DNA of 64,000 nt from JAPLKB01 sp964429485 (GCA_964429485.1 CAYSBW010000007.1:1-64000); one strand, 5' to 3'; shown: positions 36,584 through 47,055, numbered from the stretch's first letter. A program made the numbers and translations. The notes: generated by a model from the sequence alone, not told the origin.

Positions 36584-37207
36584 TTGAAGGGGTTGACAAT
36601 AAGTACAGGCATTGCAATATTATTCCTGATTTTCAATTTTATTTGTCCCGGCATGACCCAAGAGGAGGATAATGGTAATATGAAGACAAAGAAAAATTTG
36701 GAAAATGTAAAAAATGTACATACGGATTTTCCAGGGGAGGCTAAAGCTTTCTTAAACTGGAAGAATTTTAAAAAACCAGACAGTGCAACCCTGAAGGAAA
36801 AATTGACTTCTCTTCAATATGAAGTAACTCAGAACGGAGGTACGGAACCTCCTTTCCATAACGAATACAACAAAAACAAGGAAGAAGGACTATATGTGGA
36901 TATTGTCTCCGGAGAGCCTCTTTTCAGTTCAACAGACAAGTATGATTCAGGAACAGGATGGCCGAGCTTTACCAAACCTGTTGAGGAATCCAATATAACA
37001 ACTCGCCAGGATTACAGATTAATTACTGCAAGGACAGAAGTCAGGAGCAAAAAAGGAGATTCCCATATTGGTCATGTTTTTACTGACGGGCCAAAGCCTG
37101 GAGGACTTCGCTACTGTATAAACTCAGCTGCTCTGAGATTTATATTGAAAGAAAACCTGGAAAAAGAAGGGTACGGGGAATATATAATACTCTTTAATAA
37201 AAAGTAA
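36584..37207 (+). CDS. msrB: Exported peptide-methionine (R)-S-oxide reductase, non-zinc type
   Basis: A 207-residue protein with an N-terminal hydrophobic signal and an MsrB domain from about residue 60. The domain shows NGGTEPPFHNEY, SGTGWPSF and the catalytic Cys in GLRYCINSAALRF. The zinc-binding CxxC pairs of many MsrB are absent (the first reads IVSG), so it is the zinc-free type. Export suggests repair of oxidised methionine in the periplasm. The start is TTG with AGGAG 5 bases upstream. An N-terminal spacer of about 35 Lys/Asn-rich residues precedes the domain. Confidence 0.87.
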   Translation: MKGLTISTGIAILFLIFNFICPGMTQEEDNGNMKTKKNLENVKNVHTDFPGEAKAFLNWKNFKKPDSATLKEKLTSLQYEVTQNGGTEPPFHNEYNKNKEEGLYVDIVSGEPLFSSTDKYDSGTGWPSFTKPVEESNITTRQDYRLITARTEVRSKKGDSHIGHVFTDGPKPGGLRYCINSAALRFILKENLEKEGYGEYIILFNKK

Positions 37208-37336
37208 ACTAAAAGCTGGGGGGACACTATTCAAACTTTAAACAGTCTATCTCTGATAGTATAAGTGCCTGGAATAATTAACTGATCTTTCCAAAAACTC
37301 AAGGACATTCAAATATAAAAAAATTTGAGGTAATTC

Positions 37337-39082
37337 ATGAAAACAGAATTAATGAAAAAATTACTCAATGTTTCAAAAGGTATTGACTATCCCGATACTG
37401 TCATCAGGAATGGAAAAATAATCAATGTATTTACAAATGAGATTCAAGAAGGTCTGGCAATTTTAATAAAAGATGGTTGGATTGTATCTGTAAAAAGAGA
37501 TGAAGGTATAATTATCCCTGAATCTGTAACAGAGATTGATGCAGAGGGACTGTATCTTTGTCCGGGATTTATTGATGCCCATACCCATCTTGACAGTGTT
37601 TTGTCGTACAGCGAACTCGTCCCCTATGCTATCAGAGGGGGTACGACAACGGTTGTATCAGAAACAGCAATGGTTTCAACAGCTTGTGGTATAAAAGGTG
37701 TACTGTCCTTTATAGGCAGCACAAAGGGATATCCTCTGAAATGCTATTTTGTTGCAGCGCCGCTTACCCCTCCATTCCCTGCAATGGAGAGCGGTCTTGG
37801 CTTGACCCTTAAACAATTTAACAGTCTCCTTAAAAGAAATGATTTTGTAGGTATTGGCGAAGGCTATTGGACTGGGATTCTTGATGGAAACGACAGAGTT
37901 CTCAAACAAGCTTCTCTTGCCATATCCCTCAACAAAAAACTTGATGGGCATTCTTCTGGAGCAAGAGGGGAAAAATTTGTACAGTATCTGCTTACAGGGA
38001 TTACCTCCTGCCATGAATCTATCACTATCAAGGAAGCGCTGGATAAACTCAGATTTGGCGTTTATGTCATGATAAGAGAAGGTTTTATAAGAAAGGAGCT
38101 TGGCGAACTTTCAAAACTTAAAGACTATGACGTTGATAATAGAAGAATCATCCTTGTTTCCGATCTTTTTGATCCTGTCATGCTTATTGAAGAGGGTTAT
38201 CTTGATTCTGTAGTCAAACGAGCAATTTCCTGCGGTTTCTCTCCTTTAGATGCGATTAAAATGGTGACAATTAACCCTGCAGATTATTATGGTCTAAGAT
38301 TCGCAGGCGCTATAGCCCCCTTGAGATGGGCTGATATAATATTTCTGTCAGGCATAGAAAAGGTGGTTGTTGAAAAAGTTATGTGTAACGGCAGGATAGT
38401 ATTTTCCAACGGGTCTTTCAGGGATAAAATTAAGCCTTGTTTTTATCCAGAGGAAATGAAACATACTATTTCAGTGGAAAAGATGAAAGAAGACGATTTT
38501 AAAATAAAATCAAAATCATCAAAGAATCGAGTAAGAGTAGAGGAACTTGTAAATGAAACCATATCAAAGGAGCTTATTTGGGAAGCCCCTGCCGAGAACG
38601 GTTTTATAAAAAACGATATTCTAAATGACATTATTTGTGCAGCTGTAATACACCGTAATAATAAAAAAAGAATGGGAAAAGGTTTTATAAAGGGAACAGG
38701 AATAAAAAATGGCGCAATTGCAACTACACTTATCTGGGATACGTGCAATATCCTTGTGATAGGCAGCAATGAAAAGGATATGAAGGAAGCAGTCAACAGA
38801 CTTATAGACCTACAGGGAGGTATAACAATATCAAGGGAGGGAAAAATCATCTACGAGTTACCCATGCCTGTTTACGGGCTTGTATCTCCTGATCCCATAG
38901 AAATATTGAGAGACAAAATAAAATTCCTCAATGAAGCAATGAAGGCCATAGGTTCATCATTAAAAAGACCCTTTCTTGCTGTTCAGACAATACCCTTTAC
39001 AGGTTTGCCTCTTTTAAGAATAACAGACAGGGGACTTGCTGATGTAAAAAACAAAAAGTTAGTTTCTCTGATTGTGGACTGA
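37337..39082 (+). CDS. ade: Adenine deaminase family amidohydrolase
   Basis: A 581-residue protein with the adenine deaminase architecture: a metal pair DAHTHLDS at about residues 80-87, the KLDGHSSGARGEKFVQYLLTG and SCHESI region, then YVMIREGF, and a separate C-terminal domain with GFIKGTGIKNGAIATT. The enzyme converts adenine to hypoxanthine in purine salvage. Some relatives have other substrates, and DxHxH positions match only in general. Length agrees with bacterial Ade. Single gene on the plus strand. Confidence 0.82.
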   Translation: MKTELMKKLLNVSKGIDYPDTVIRNGKIINVFTNEIQEGLAILIKDGWIVSVKRDEGIIIPESVTEIDAEGLYLCPGFIDAHTHLDSVLSYSELVPYAIRGGTTTVVSETAMVSTACGIKGVLSFIGSTKGYPLKCYFVAAPLTPPFPAMESGLGLTLKQFNSLLKRNDFVGIGEGYWTGILDGNDRVLKQASLAISLNKKLDGHSSGARGEKFVQYLLTGITSCHESITIKEALDKLRFGVYVMIREGFIRKELGELSKLKDYDVDNRRIILVSDLFDPVMLIEEGYLDSVVKRAISCGFSPLDAIKMVTINPADYYGLRFAGAIAPLRWADIIFLSGIEKVVVEKVMCNGRIVFSNGSFRDKIKPCFYPEEMKHTISVEKMKEDDFKIKSKSSKNRVRVEELVNETISKELIWEAPAENGFIKNDILNDIICAAVIHRNNKKRMGKGFIKGTGIKNGAIATTLIWDTCNILVIGSNEKDMKEAVNRLIDLQGGITISREGKIIYELPMPVYGLVSPDPIEILRDKIKFLNEAMKAIGSSLKRPFLAVQTIPFTGLPLLRITDRGLADVKNKKLVSLIVD

Positions 39083-39195
39083 TCTATTTCCTTTCCAACG
39101 CCCTGATATTATCAGAGAGAAAATTTTTTTAAAACAAATTGTCCTTTCAGACCAGAAGCTTGCCGCTGTGTAAAATGAAAAAGTGTATAAAATGA

Positions 39196-39224
39196 TTGAC
39201 TTTTGAGGTTTTTTTCATTAGTAT
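39196..39224 (+). promoter_or_regulatory. Promoter of the initiator tRNA
   Basis: TTGACT (39196-39201) and TAGTAT (39219-39224) are spaced by 17 bases, 14 bases upstream of the tRNA, as expected for a stable RNA promoter. Confidence 0.6.
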
Positions 39225-39238
39225 ATGGACATTCAAAC

Positions 39239-39315
<77 letters not shown>

Positions 39316-39325
39316 ATGAAATCAA

Positions 39326-39358
39326 GGGGATTAACCATCAGGTTAATCCCCTTTTTTT
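39326..39358 (+). terminator. Rho-independent terminator of the initiator tRNA
   Basis: An 11-bp perfect stem GGGGATTAACC / GGTTAATCCCC with loop ATCA (39326-39351) is followed by seven T. Confidence 0.94.
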
Positions 39359-39471
39359 ATTCTATTATTATTAATTTGTGATAAAAATACTCCTGCAAAC
39401 CCCTCTTTAAATATAATTTGTTTAAAGAAAAATAATTAAAATATCAAATTATGCCAGATTTGTAATCTATA

Positions 39472-40098
39472 TCAGGGAGTGCCTAAAATCATTGTTTTTG
39501 CTTCAGGCGTTAGAATTGGAGTTGCCCATTCGATGATTTTATCTATCGGTACATCAGCGTAACTGTCTCTAAATAGAACATACTCTATGTGCAGACGGCC
39601 ATCTCTTGTATGAGAATTAAAGAGAGCATCTTTTTTCCCGTCAAACTGAACAGGGATTATGAGATCCTTGCAGGTTTCAATGTCGAAGGAGGGGTTTGCT
39701 TTGATCCATTTTCCATCAAGATACAGTTCTGCAAAACCATGATCAGGCAGTTCGTTCCCCTTAATGAGACTGGCAAGTTTATCAGGGAGCAGATGAACTC
39801 TTATGACAGCGAATCTTATTCTCGCAGGTATTTGTAGTGCTCTTGACAGTGCGACAAGAAGAACAGCCTTTTGAGTGCAAAAACCTTCTTTACGGTTGAG
39901 AGTATTACTTGCTCTGTAGTGCTCTGGCAGTAAACGCTTTAGATATGGGTTATATTTGATATGATCCCGGACAAAGTAGAAAAGGGCTACAGCTTTTTCA
40001 ATATCAGTTTCTAAATGATTTGATAGTTTTTTCGCTTTCTGTATTATTACAGGATTATCCGAATCAATAATTTCCGTGGACTGTAAGTATTTATGCAT
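39472..40098 (-). CDS. Transglutaminase-like (papain-fold) protein
   Basis: A 208-residue cytoplasmic protein with the Cys-His-Asp triad of the transglutaminase-like superfamily: Cys in NRKEGFCTQKAVLL, His in DHGFAELYLDGKW and Asp in ANPSFDI. The N-terminal IQKAKKLSNHLETDIEKAVALFYFV is also typical. Bacterial members are mostly proteases or of unknown role. It stands alone on the minus strand. Confidence 0.85.
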   Translation of the reverse strand: MHKYLQSTEIIDSDNPVIIQKAKKLSNHLETDIEKAVALFYFVRDHIKYNPYLKRLLPEHYRASNTLNRKEGFCTQKAVLLVALSRALQIPARIRFAVIRVHLLPDKLASLIKGNELPDHGFAELYLDGKWIKANPSFDIETCKDLIIPVQFDGKKDALFNSHTRDGRLHIEYVLFRDSYADVPIDKIIEWATPILTPEAKTMILGTP

Positions 40099-40555
40099 CA
40101 GCCCTCCTTGAGATGAATAATATCAGGATTAATTTTTTTACATAGATTCTTATTATATACCAAGTGCCCCCATTGCTAAAGACAAATCACGTAAATTGTG
40201 ACAATAGCAAAACCGTTACCTGGGGCTTGCTTTCCTATACAAAAAATGTGCTTTGTGCCCTTCTTTATCGCTTATTCCACGAGTCTTATTGAGAATGTCT
40301 TGTCTTATTTTAAAGGACAACCAAAAGATATATTCCCTGATGGAATACCCTGGATTATCAAGAGGAAGAAATTGCAACCTCTTTGACTGTACAGAAGGGA
40401 AAAACAATGGGTGTTAATAAAAACATATTTTTAGTATTAATTCGTTTAAAAGGTAATAAAAATCAGTAAGAATTGTTTTGACAACATAAGTTTCTGTATG
40501 CTATTTAGATTCATACAATCTGGACGGTATACTTAAAATAGACGAGGGTATTTTG
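40099..40555. other. Intergenic region upstream of tetR
   Basis: About 450 bases without a convincing gene. Overlapping open frames at 40198-40386 (plus) and 40216-40407 (minus) lack a ribosome-binding site and a recognisable family. A possible promoter for tetR is TTGACA (40478-40483), an 18-base spacer and TATTTA (40502-40507). Control of the pump genes could involve operators here, but I see no clean palindrome. Confidence 0.4.
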
Positions 40556-41107
40556 ATGGGGGCAAAACAAAGCCTGTATAATGCAATTGTTAATGCAGCC
40601 GAGATGGTTGTAATGGAAGCAGGGGCGGCGCATATGACTCTCGACGCGGTTGCTGCCAGGGCAGGAGTCAGTAAGGGCGGGCTCCTCTATCACTTTCCCA
40701 CAAAAGATGCTTTACTTGAGGCTATGATCAGAAAGTTGGTGGAAGAACGGACAGAGTCACGCAAAGAGTTATTAAATAAGCTCCCTGACGGGCCCACCAG
40801 GAAACTGAAAGCTTACATGATGTCAGGTTTACTCCGTGATCCTAAGGTAGACCGAGTAGGTGCGCCCATTCTCGCAGCCTTAGCTCATAACCCGAAACTT
40901 GCAGAACCGATAAGGGAGGCAGTGAAAAAACGTTATGCTGAATTTGCATCAGAAGATGTCCAATTTGAAAAAGCTGTGGTACTGGCCCTTGCAGTTGATG
41001 GACTTTTGTTCCAGGAAGTTCTTTCCATATCACCCTTTAATGAGGATCAGCGTGATAAAGTTATTGAAGAATTATTGAGGATTGCAGATGAGGGACTTGA
41101 AAAGTAA
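40556..41107 (+). CDS. TetR/AcrR family transcriptional regulator
   Basis: A 183-residue repressor-type protein. The N-terminal helix-turn-helix reads MTLDAVAARAGVSKGGLLYHFPTKDALLEAMI (in pieces: AARAGVSKGGLLYHF). The helical C-terminal part contains a KAYMMSGLLRD region and a hydrophobic pocket. It precedes an RND pump operon by 92 bases on the same strand, so it probably controls the pump and itself in response to a hydrophobic ligand. The ATG at 40556 is preferred, with GAGGG 9 bases upstream. Confidence 0.9.
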   Translation: MGAKQSLYNAIVNAAEMVVMEAGAAHMTLDAVAARAGVSKGGLLYHFPTKDALLEAMIRKLVEERTESRKELLNKLPDGPTRKLKAYMMSGLLRDPKVDRVGAPILAALAHNPKLAEPIREAVKKRYAEFASEDVQFEKAVVLALAVDGLLFQEVLSISPFNEDQRDKVIEELLRIADEGLEK

Positions 41108-41199
41108 TATAAAAAATAAACTGTGTAGTACATGTCTGATCTTATTCCCATGCACACGATTATATGTAACAATGTTTGATTTTTTCATGGAGGATTACG

Positions 41200-42429
41200 A
41201 TGATGTTGAAGGATATAAAAACAGTATTTTGTTTAATTAGTGTTGTTTCCGTTATTCTATTACTGTCTTGTTTACCGGCATGTGGAAATAAAAAAGGGGT
41301 ATCTCAGGGCGGTCCTCCCGAAGTTGCCGTAGTGGTAATAAAAACAGATCGTGTACCTGTTATTACGGAATTGCCAGGAAGGACTTCCGCATATCTTGTT
41401 GCTGATGTGAGACCTCAGGTCAACGGCATCATTCAGAACAGATTCTTTACAGAAGGAAGTAACGTCAGGGCGGGTGATGTTTTATACCGGATAGATCCTG
41501 CCATTTATGAGGCGGCCTATGCCGGCGCCAAAGCAGCCCTTGCCAGAGCGGAAGCCAATGTTGTGTCAATAGGAAACAGGGTCAAAAGATACAAGGACCT
41601 TGTTGAAATAAATGCCATAAGCAAACAGGATTATGATGATGCAGTTGCAGCTCTTAAGCAGTCGGAAGCTGAGGTTGAGGCCAACAAAGCGGCAACCGAA
41701 AGCGCAAGGATAAATCTTTCCTATACCAATATTAAGGCTCCTATATCGGGCCGTATAGGAAAATCCAATGTAACGGTAGGCGCTCTTGTGACTGCAAATC
41801 AACCTTCTGCTCTTGCTGTTATCCAGCAGCTTGATCCCATATATGTAGATGCAACTCAATCAAGTTCGAATCTGCTTGATCTTAAACGCCATATTGCAGC
41901 CGGAAAGATTAAGGGCAGTGGCCCTGATCAGGCAAAAGTTAAATTAGTGCTCGAAGACGGAACGCTGTACCCACAGGAAGGAAATCTTAAATTTTCAGAC
42001 GTTACCGTAGATCCAAGCACCGGATCTTTCATCCTCCGCATGGTCTTTCCTAACAGTAAAAATTTACTGTTGCCGGGCATGTATGTGAGGGCTGTTGTTC
42101 AGGAAGGAATAGCTGATAATGCAGTCCTTGCTCCACAACAGGGTGTTACGCAAGACCCGAAAGGCAATCCTGTCTGCCTGATTGTAAATGACCAGGATAA
42201 AGTTGAGCAGCGAGCGCTCAAAGTAGATCGTACCATTGGTGATAAATGGCTTGTCGCTGACGGCCTTAATCCTGGAGACCGGCTGATTGTTGAAGGTATT
42301 CAAAAGGTTCGTCCAGGTATCTCAGTAAAGGTTGTGATGTTCGGTGAAGATAACAGGGAAGATCAGGGAATGGAGAAGGCAGGCAAGCTCCCTGAGAATG
42401 TTATTCCATCTTCTGAAAAAGCAAAATAA
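41200..42429 (+). CDS. RND efflux periplasmic adaptor (AcrA/MexA type) lipoprotein
   Basis: A 409-residue membrane fusion protein. A lipobox LPAC (about residue 29) follows a hydrophobic signal. The order is beta-barrel start VPVITELPGRTSAYLVADVRPQVNG (in pieces), biotinyl-lipoyl half GDVLYRIDPAIYEAAY, a coiled-coil hairpin, the second lipoyl half INLSYTNIKAPISGRIG, and the membrane-proximal end. It links the permease with the outer-membrane factor. GGAGG precedes the start. The permease gene starts 13 bases after its stop. Confidence 0.93.
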   Translation: MMLKDIKTVFCLISVVSVILLLSCLPACGNKKGVSQGGPPEVAVVVIKTDRVPVITELPGRTSAYLVADVRPQVNGIIQNRFFTEGSNVRAGDVLYRIDPAIYEAAYAGAKAALARAEANVVSIGNRVKRYKDLVEINAISKQDYDDAVAALKQSEAEVEANKAATESARINLSYTNIKAPISGRIGKSNVTVGALVTANQPSALAVIQQLDPIYVDATQSSSNLLDLKRHIAAGKIKGSGPDQAKVKLVLEDGTLYPQEGNLKFSDVTVDPSTGSFILRMVFPNSKNLLLPGMYVRAVVQEGIADNAVLAPQQGVTQDPKGNPVCLIVNDQDKVEQRALKVDRTIGDKWLVADGLNPGDRLIVEGIQKVRPGISVKVVMFGEDNREDQGMEKAGKLPENVIPSSEKAK

Positions 42430-42442
42430 ACGGAGGCAGCCA

Positions 42443-45400
42443 ATGTTATCAAAATTCTTTCTTGACCGCCCTGTTTTTGCCTGGGTTATAGCTATAATAA
42501 TAATGCTTTTAGGCGCTCTCGCCATCTATAATCTTCCCATATCTCAGTACCCTCCCATTGCACCGCCTTCGATTTACATTCAGGTTTCTTATCCGGGCGC
42601 TTCAGCTGAGACTGTTGAAAACAGCGTAACCCAGATAATCGAACAGAAAATGACAGGTCTCGATAAAATGATTTATCTTTCAGCTACAAGCGATTCGGCT
42701 GGAGGTTCCCGTATAGAGTTGACTTTTGCCCCAGGGACTGACCCGGACCTTGCCTGGTCCAAGGTTCAAAACAAGCTCCAACTTGCAATGTCAAACCTCC
42801 CTGAAGCGGTCCAGCGCCAGGGTGTTACTGTCGGAAAAGCAACAAGAAATTATTTAATCATAGTGGGTTTGATCTCGGAAGATGGAAGTATGGATGGTAA
42901 TGATTTGCGGGATTATGCACAATCCAATTTGGAAAAAGTTCTGGCAAGAGTGCCGGGCGTCGGTGAAGTGGAAAATTTTGGATCGCAGTATGCCATGCGT
43001 ATCTGGCTAAACACTGATAAACTTACTGATTATAGCATTACAATTAACGATGTTATTGCTGCTCTTAAAACATACAACATCGAAGTTTCTGCAGGCCAGT
43101 TCGGAGGAGCTCCTGCAGTGCAGGGGCAGAGGCTGAATGCATCGATCATCGTGCAAAGCATGCTCAAGACTCCGGAAGAATTTTCTGCTATTCCAGTCCG
43201 CGTCAATCCTGATGGCTCTTCGGTTCTTATCAAAGACTTGGGAAGGGTGGAACTTGGCACAGATTCCTATGATATTGAAAGTTTCTACAATGGCAAACCC
43301 TCTGCCGGTATGGCTATAAGAATGGCAGCAGGCGCCAATGCCCTGGATACTGCCGATGCTGTGAAGACTAAAATGGAGGAGATGAGCAGATATTTCCCTC
43401 CAGGTATGAAAGTGGTATATCCCTACGACACCACGCCCTTTGTAAAAGTTGCTATAAATGAGGTAGTCAAAACCCTTTTTGAAGCTATATTACTTGTTTT
43501 TCTGATCATGTGGCTTTTTATGGGTAATATTCGCGCTACTCTTATCCCGACCATTGCAGTTCCTGTGGTTCTTCTCGGTACCTTTGCCACACTTTCATTT
43601 TTCGGATTTTCCATTAATATGTTGACAATGTTTGCGATGGTTCTGTCTATAGGACTTCTTGTAGATGATGCAATTGTTGTTGTTGAGAATGTTGAGAGAA
43701 TCATGAGCGAGGAAGGGCTTTCGCCAAGGGAGGCTACGGCCAAATCCATGAAACAGATAACGAGTGCACTGATCGGCATCGGCCTTGTTCTGTCTGCTGT
43801 ATTTGGACCAATGGCTTTTTTTGGCGGATCAACCGGAGTCATCTATCGACAGTTTTCCGTCACGATTATTGCCTCCATGATCCTTTCGGTTATTGTAGCA
43901 TTAATCCTGACCCCGGTTCTCTGTGCCACTCTGCTTAAGCCTGTTAAAGCAGGGCATGAACCTGCAGAAAACGCAATTCCTATTCTCCGTCCTTTTTTCA
44001 GATGGTTTGACCGTATCTTTTTTAAGTTAAGAGACAGGTATGTGAATATAGTAGGTAATTCTTTTTCAAAGAAAACGCGTTATGCTGTAATCTATGTCTT
44101 GATAGTGGCGGTTGTTGGTATTCTTTTTCTTCGGACACCAACTTCATATGTTCCGGATGAGGATCAGGGAATCCTTCTTTCCCAGATAATGTTACCCACA
44201 GGATCCACTATTGAGCAGACCAAGAAAGTAGTAGACCAGGTTCAGAGTTATTTCCAGGAGAATGAAAAAGAGGCAGTGGAATCCTGCATGATGGTATCGG
44301 GTATAGGTTTTTCAGGAAGATCACAGAACAATGGCCTGATATTTGTCAAACTTAAGGAATGGAAGCTTCGGAACCGCACGGATTTGAAGGTTAAAGCCAT
44401 TGCAGAGCGCGCCACAATAGCTTTTTCAAAAATGCGGAGCAGCCTTGTATTTGCCTTTCCGCCTCCCTCGGTTGTAGAACTGGGCACTGCCACAGGCTTT
44501 GATTTCCAGTTGCTTGACAGAGGCGGTCTTGGTCATAAAAAGCTCATGGAGGCCAGAAACATGCTTCTTGGTATGGCTTCCCAGGATAAACGTATTACAA
44601 AAGTACGGCCCAATGGAATGGAAGATGTACCTGAATACAGGCTTGATGTGGACTGGAAAAGAGCCGGCGCTCTTGGAGTTCCTATTTCATCAATTCATAG
44701 CACTATTTCGACTGCCTTCGGGAGTGCCTATATTAATAATTTTATACAGGGTGGCCGGATCAAACGTGTTTTTCTTCAAGCGGATGCTCCTTACAGAATG
44801 CTGCCGAAGGATATAGAAAAACTATATGTGCGCAATACCATGGGGAAAATGGTGCCATTTTCTTCCTTTGCCACTGCCTACTGGACCTCAGGTTCTCCCA
44901 GGCTTGAACGTTTTAACGGTTTTCCGTCCATGAATATTCAAGGCGAGCCTGCTGCAGGTAGAAGTTCCGGTGAGGCGATGAAGGCCATGGAAGAGATCGC
45001 GGCAAAGCTCCCCCAGGGGATCGGTTTTGAATGGACAGGCCTTTCCTATCAGGAAAAAATGTCAAGCTCCCAGGCGCCTCTGCTGTATGTTTTTTCTATT
45101 ATTGTTATATTTCTGTGTGTAGCTGCCCTCTACGAGAGCTGGCCTATTCCAATTGCAAATTTGTTGATGTTGCCTCTTGGAGTTTTTGGAGCAACACTTT
45201 TTACATGGTCGCGAGGGCTCCACAATGATGTTTATTTTCAGATAGGTTTCCTTATCACCCTTGGTCTGACAACAAAAAATGCTATTCTTATTATACAGTT
45301 TGCAAAAGAACGTATAGCAAACGGCGAAGGATTAATTGATGCAACACTTGGAGCTGTGCGGGTGAGATTCAGACCTGTCATAATGACATCTCTTGCTTTT

Positions 45401-45616
45401 TTCTTTGGAGTTCTTCCGCTTGCCATTGCGACAGGTGCAGGGGCAGGGGCTATGAATGCTATCGGCACTGCTGTAACAGGCGGGATGATGTCAGCAACAT
45501 TCATAGATCTTTTTTACATACCACTTCTGTTTGTTGTAGTATCACGTTTGTTCAAGAAAAAAGGAACAGAATCAGGAAATAAAAACCAATCTGTTACTCC
45601 TGCGGAGGAGAACTAA
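42443..45616 (+). CDS. Hydrophobe/amphiphile RND efflux permease (AcrB/MexB type)
   Basis: A 1057-residue proton-driven drug or solvent exporter with 12 membrane helices and two large periplasmic loops. It starts MLSKFFLDRPVFAWVIAI. The TM4 proton-relay Asp pair is in IGLLVDDAIVVVENVERIM (about residue 406) and the relay Lys is in GLTTKNAILIIQFAKE (about residue 944). Length and motifs match the HAE1 family. The ATG at 42443 with CGGAGG is chosen over upstream frames. TolC-type gene follows one base after its stop. Confidence 0.97.
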   Translation: MLSKFFLDRPVFAWVIAIIIMLLGALAIYNLPISQYPPIAPPSIYIQVSYPGASAETVENSVTQIIEQKMTGLDKMIYLSATSDSAGGSRIELTFAPGTDPDLAWSKVQNKLQLAMSNLPEAVQRQGVTVGKATRNYLIIVGLISEDGSMDGNDLRDYAQSNLEKVLARVPGVGEVENFGSQYAMRIWLNTDKLTDYSITINDVIAALKTYNIEVSAGQFGGAPAVQGQRLNASIIVQSMLKTPEEFSAIPVRVNPDGSSVLIKDLGRVELGTDSYDIESFYNGKPSAGMAIRMAAGANALDTADAVKTKMEEMSRYFPPGMKVVYPYDTTPFVKVAINEVVKTLFEAILLVFLIMWLFMGNIRATLIPTIAVPVVLLGTFATLSFFGFSINMLTMFAMVLSIGLLVDDAIVVVENVERIMSEEGLSPREATAKSMKQITSALIGIGLVLSAVFGPMAFFGGSTGVIYRQFSVTIIASMILSVIVALILTPVLCATLLKPVKAGHEPAENAIPILRPFFRWFDRIFFKLRDRYVNIVGNSFSKKTRYAVIYVLIVAVVGILFLRTPTSYVPDEDQGILLSQIMLPTGSTIEQTKKVVDQVQSYFQENEKEAVESCMMVSGIGFSGRSQNNGLIFVKLKEWKLRNRTDLKVKAIAERATIAFSKMRSSLVFAFPPPSVVELGTATGFDFQLLDRGGLGHKKLMEARNMLLGMASQDKRITKVRPNGMEDVPEYRLDVDWKRAGALGVPISSIHSTISTAFGSAYINNFIQGGRIKRVFLQADAPYRMLPKDIEKLYVRNTMGKMVPFSSFATAYWTSGSPRLERFNGFPSMNIQGEPAAGRSSGEAMKAMEEIAAKLPQGIGFEWTGLSYQEKMSSSQAPLLYVFSIIVIFLCVAALYESWPIPIANLLMLPLGVFGATLFTWSRGLHNDVYFQIGFLITLGLTTKNAILIIQFAKERIANGEGLIDATLGAVRVRFRPVIMTSLAFFFGVLPLAIATGAGAGAMNAIGTAVTGGMMSATFIDLFYIPLLFVVVSRLFKKKGTESGNKNQSVTPAEEN

Positions 45617-45617
45617 G

Positions 45618-47024
45618 ATGATAAGAAATACATTGTTATTCATGCTTATTATTTTAATTTTAATTGGATGTACAACCATGGCCCCGGATTATCAAAGACC
45701 CTCATCCCCTGTCCCTGCAGAATGGCCTGAAGGCCCTGCCTATAAAAAAAGTGATATTCAAAAAACTAATTCAAATATTTCCGAAATAGCCTGGCAGGAT
45801 TTCTATGTCGATCAAAAAATGCAGAAGGTAATAGAACTTGCTCTGAAAAATAACAGGGATCTTCGTACATCAATGTTAAATGTGGAAAAAACAAGGGCTC
45901 TATACAGGATTCAACGGGCAGAAATGCTTCCTGCCATCAATGCATCAGGCACCTGGACTGAACAGAGAATACCGGCCGATATCTCATCAGAATCAGGTGA
46001 AGCTATGAATTTTAAGCAGTACAGCGTAGGAGTAGGAATAAGCTCCTGGGAGATTGATTTTTTTGGCCGCCTTCGCAGTCTCAAAGATCGTGCTCTCGAG
46101 CAGTACCTTGCTACTGAACAGGCAGCCCGTAGTGCCAGGATATCCCTTGTAGCCGAGGTTGCAAAGGTGTATCTGACACTTGCAGCTGACCGTGAGAACC
46201 AGAAGCTTGCAGAATCAACTCTTGCAACACAGAATACTACTTATAATTTGATTAAACGCAGGTATGAAATGGGGGTGTCATCGGAACTGGATCTGCAACA
46301 ATCACAAACCCGTCTGGATGCTGCACGTGTTGATGTGGCAAAGTACACCAGACAGGTTGCTCTTGATGAGAATGCGCTGAATCTTCTTGTTGGTTCGCAG
46401 GTTTCTGCCGAATATTTGCCGGATAAGTTAAGTACAGTTGCAGCACCAAAGGATATTTCAGCCGGTCTTCCCTCCGAAGTTCTGCTTAATCGTCCTGACA
46501 TCCTTCAGGCTGAACATCTTCTCAAGGCTGCCAATGCCAATATTGGTGCAGCCCGGGCAGCTTTTTTCCCAAGGATTTTTCTAACCACGAGTGTTGGGAC
46601 AACAAGTGACCAATTGTCAGGATTGTTTGCGGCTGGTTCAAGTACATGGACTTTTATGCCGCAGGTTACCATGCCTATATTTGATGTTCGTGTATGGGCT
46701 GCATCAGATGCGATCAAGATTGAAAGGGAAATCGCGCTTGTCCAGTACGAGAAAGCTATTCAGACAGGTTTCAAGGAAGTTGCCGATGTTCTTGCATGGA
46801 GAGGGACTGTCGACGATCAGTTGGCAGCACAGGAATCACTCGTCAAGGCATCATCTGAAACTTATCGTCTTTCTGATGCCCGTTACAAGAAAGGGATTGA
46901 CAGCTATCTCCCTTCTCTTGATGCACAGCGTTCTTTATATGCTGCTCGGCAGGGGCAAATTTCTCTCCTTCTGGCAAAGCTTAATAATTTTGTAACATTC
47001 TATAAAGTGCTGGGTGGTGAGTAG
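45618..47024 (+). CDS. OprM/NodT family outer-membrane efflux lipoprotein
   Basis: A 468-residue TolC-like channel with lipobox LIGC (about residue 18). Typical elements are PDYQRPSSPVPAEW near the N-terminus, the two repeats with ALKNNRDL, the SWEIDFFGRLRSL motif and NRPDILQAEHLLKAANANIGAARAAFFP (in pieces). It completes the three-part pump: adaptor, permease, outer-membrane factor. It is 1 base after the permease. Confidence 0.95.
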   Translation: MIRNTLLFMLIILILIGCTTMAPDYQRPSSPVPAEWPEGPAYKKSDIQKTNSNISEIAWQDFYVDQKMQKVIELALKNNRDLRTSMLNVEKTRALYRIQRAEMLPAINASGTWTEQRIPADISSESGEAMNFKQYSVGVGISSWEIDFFGRLRSLKDRALEQYLATEQAARSARISLVAEVAKVYLTLAADRENQKLAESTLATQNTTYNLIKRRYEMGVSSELDLQQSQTRLDAARVDVAKYTRQVALDENALNLLVGSQVSAEYLPDKLSTVAAPKDISAGLPSEVLLNRPDILQAEHLLKAANANIGAARAAFFPRIFLTTSVGTTSDQLSGLFAAGSSTWTFMPQVTMPIFDVRVWAASDAIKIEREIALVQYEKAIQTGFKEVADVLAWRGTVDDQLAAQESLVKASSETYRLSDARYKKGIDSYLPSLDAQRSLYAARQGQISLLLAKLNNFVTFYKVLGGE

Positions 47025-47055
47025 TGAGTAGAAAGGTAGGGTCAGGATTATAATT

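Noticed and set aside
40198..40407. Overlapping open frames on both strands before tetR
   Set aside because: Neither has a ribosome-binding site, a clear start or a recognisable sequence.
43423..43842. Long minus-strand open frame inside the RND permease gene
   Set aside because: It is a shadow of a strongly conserved coding region on the other strand. The same holds for other long antisense frames, such as those within gcdA and the SLC13 gene.
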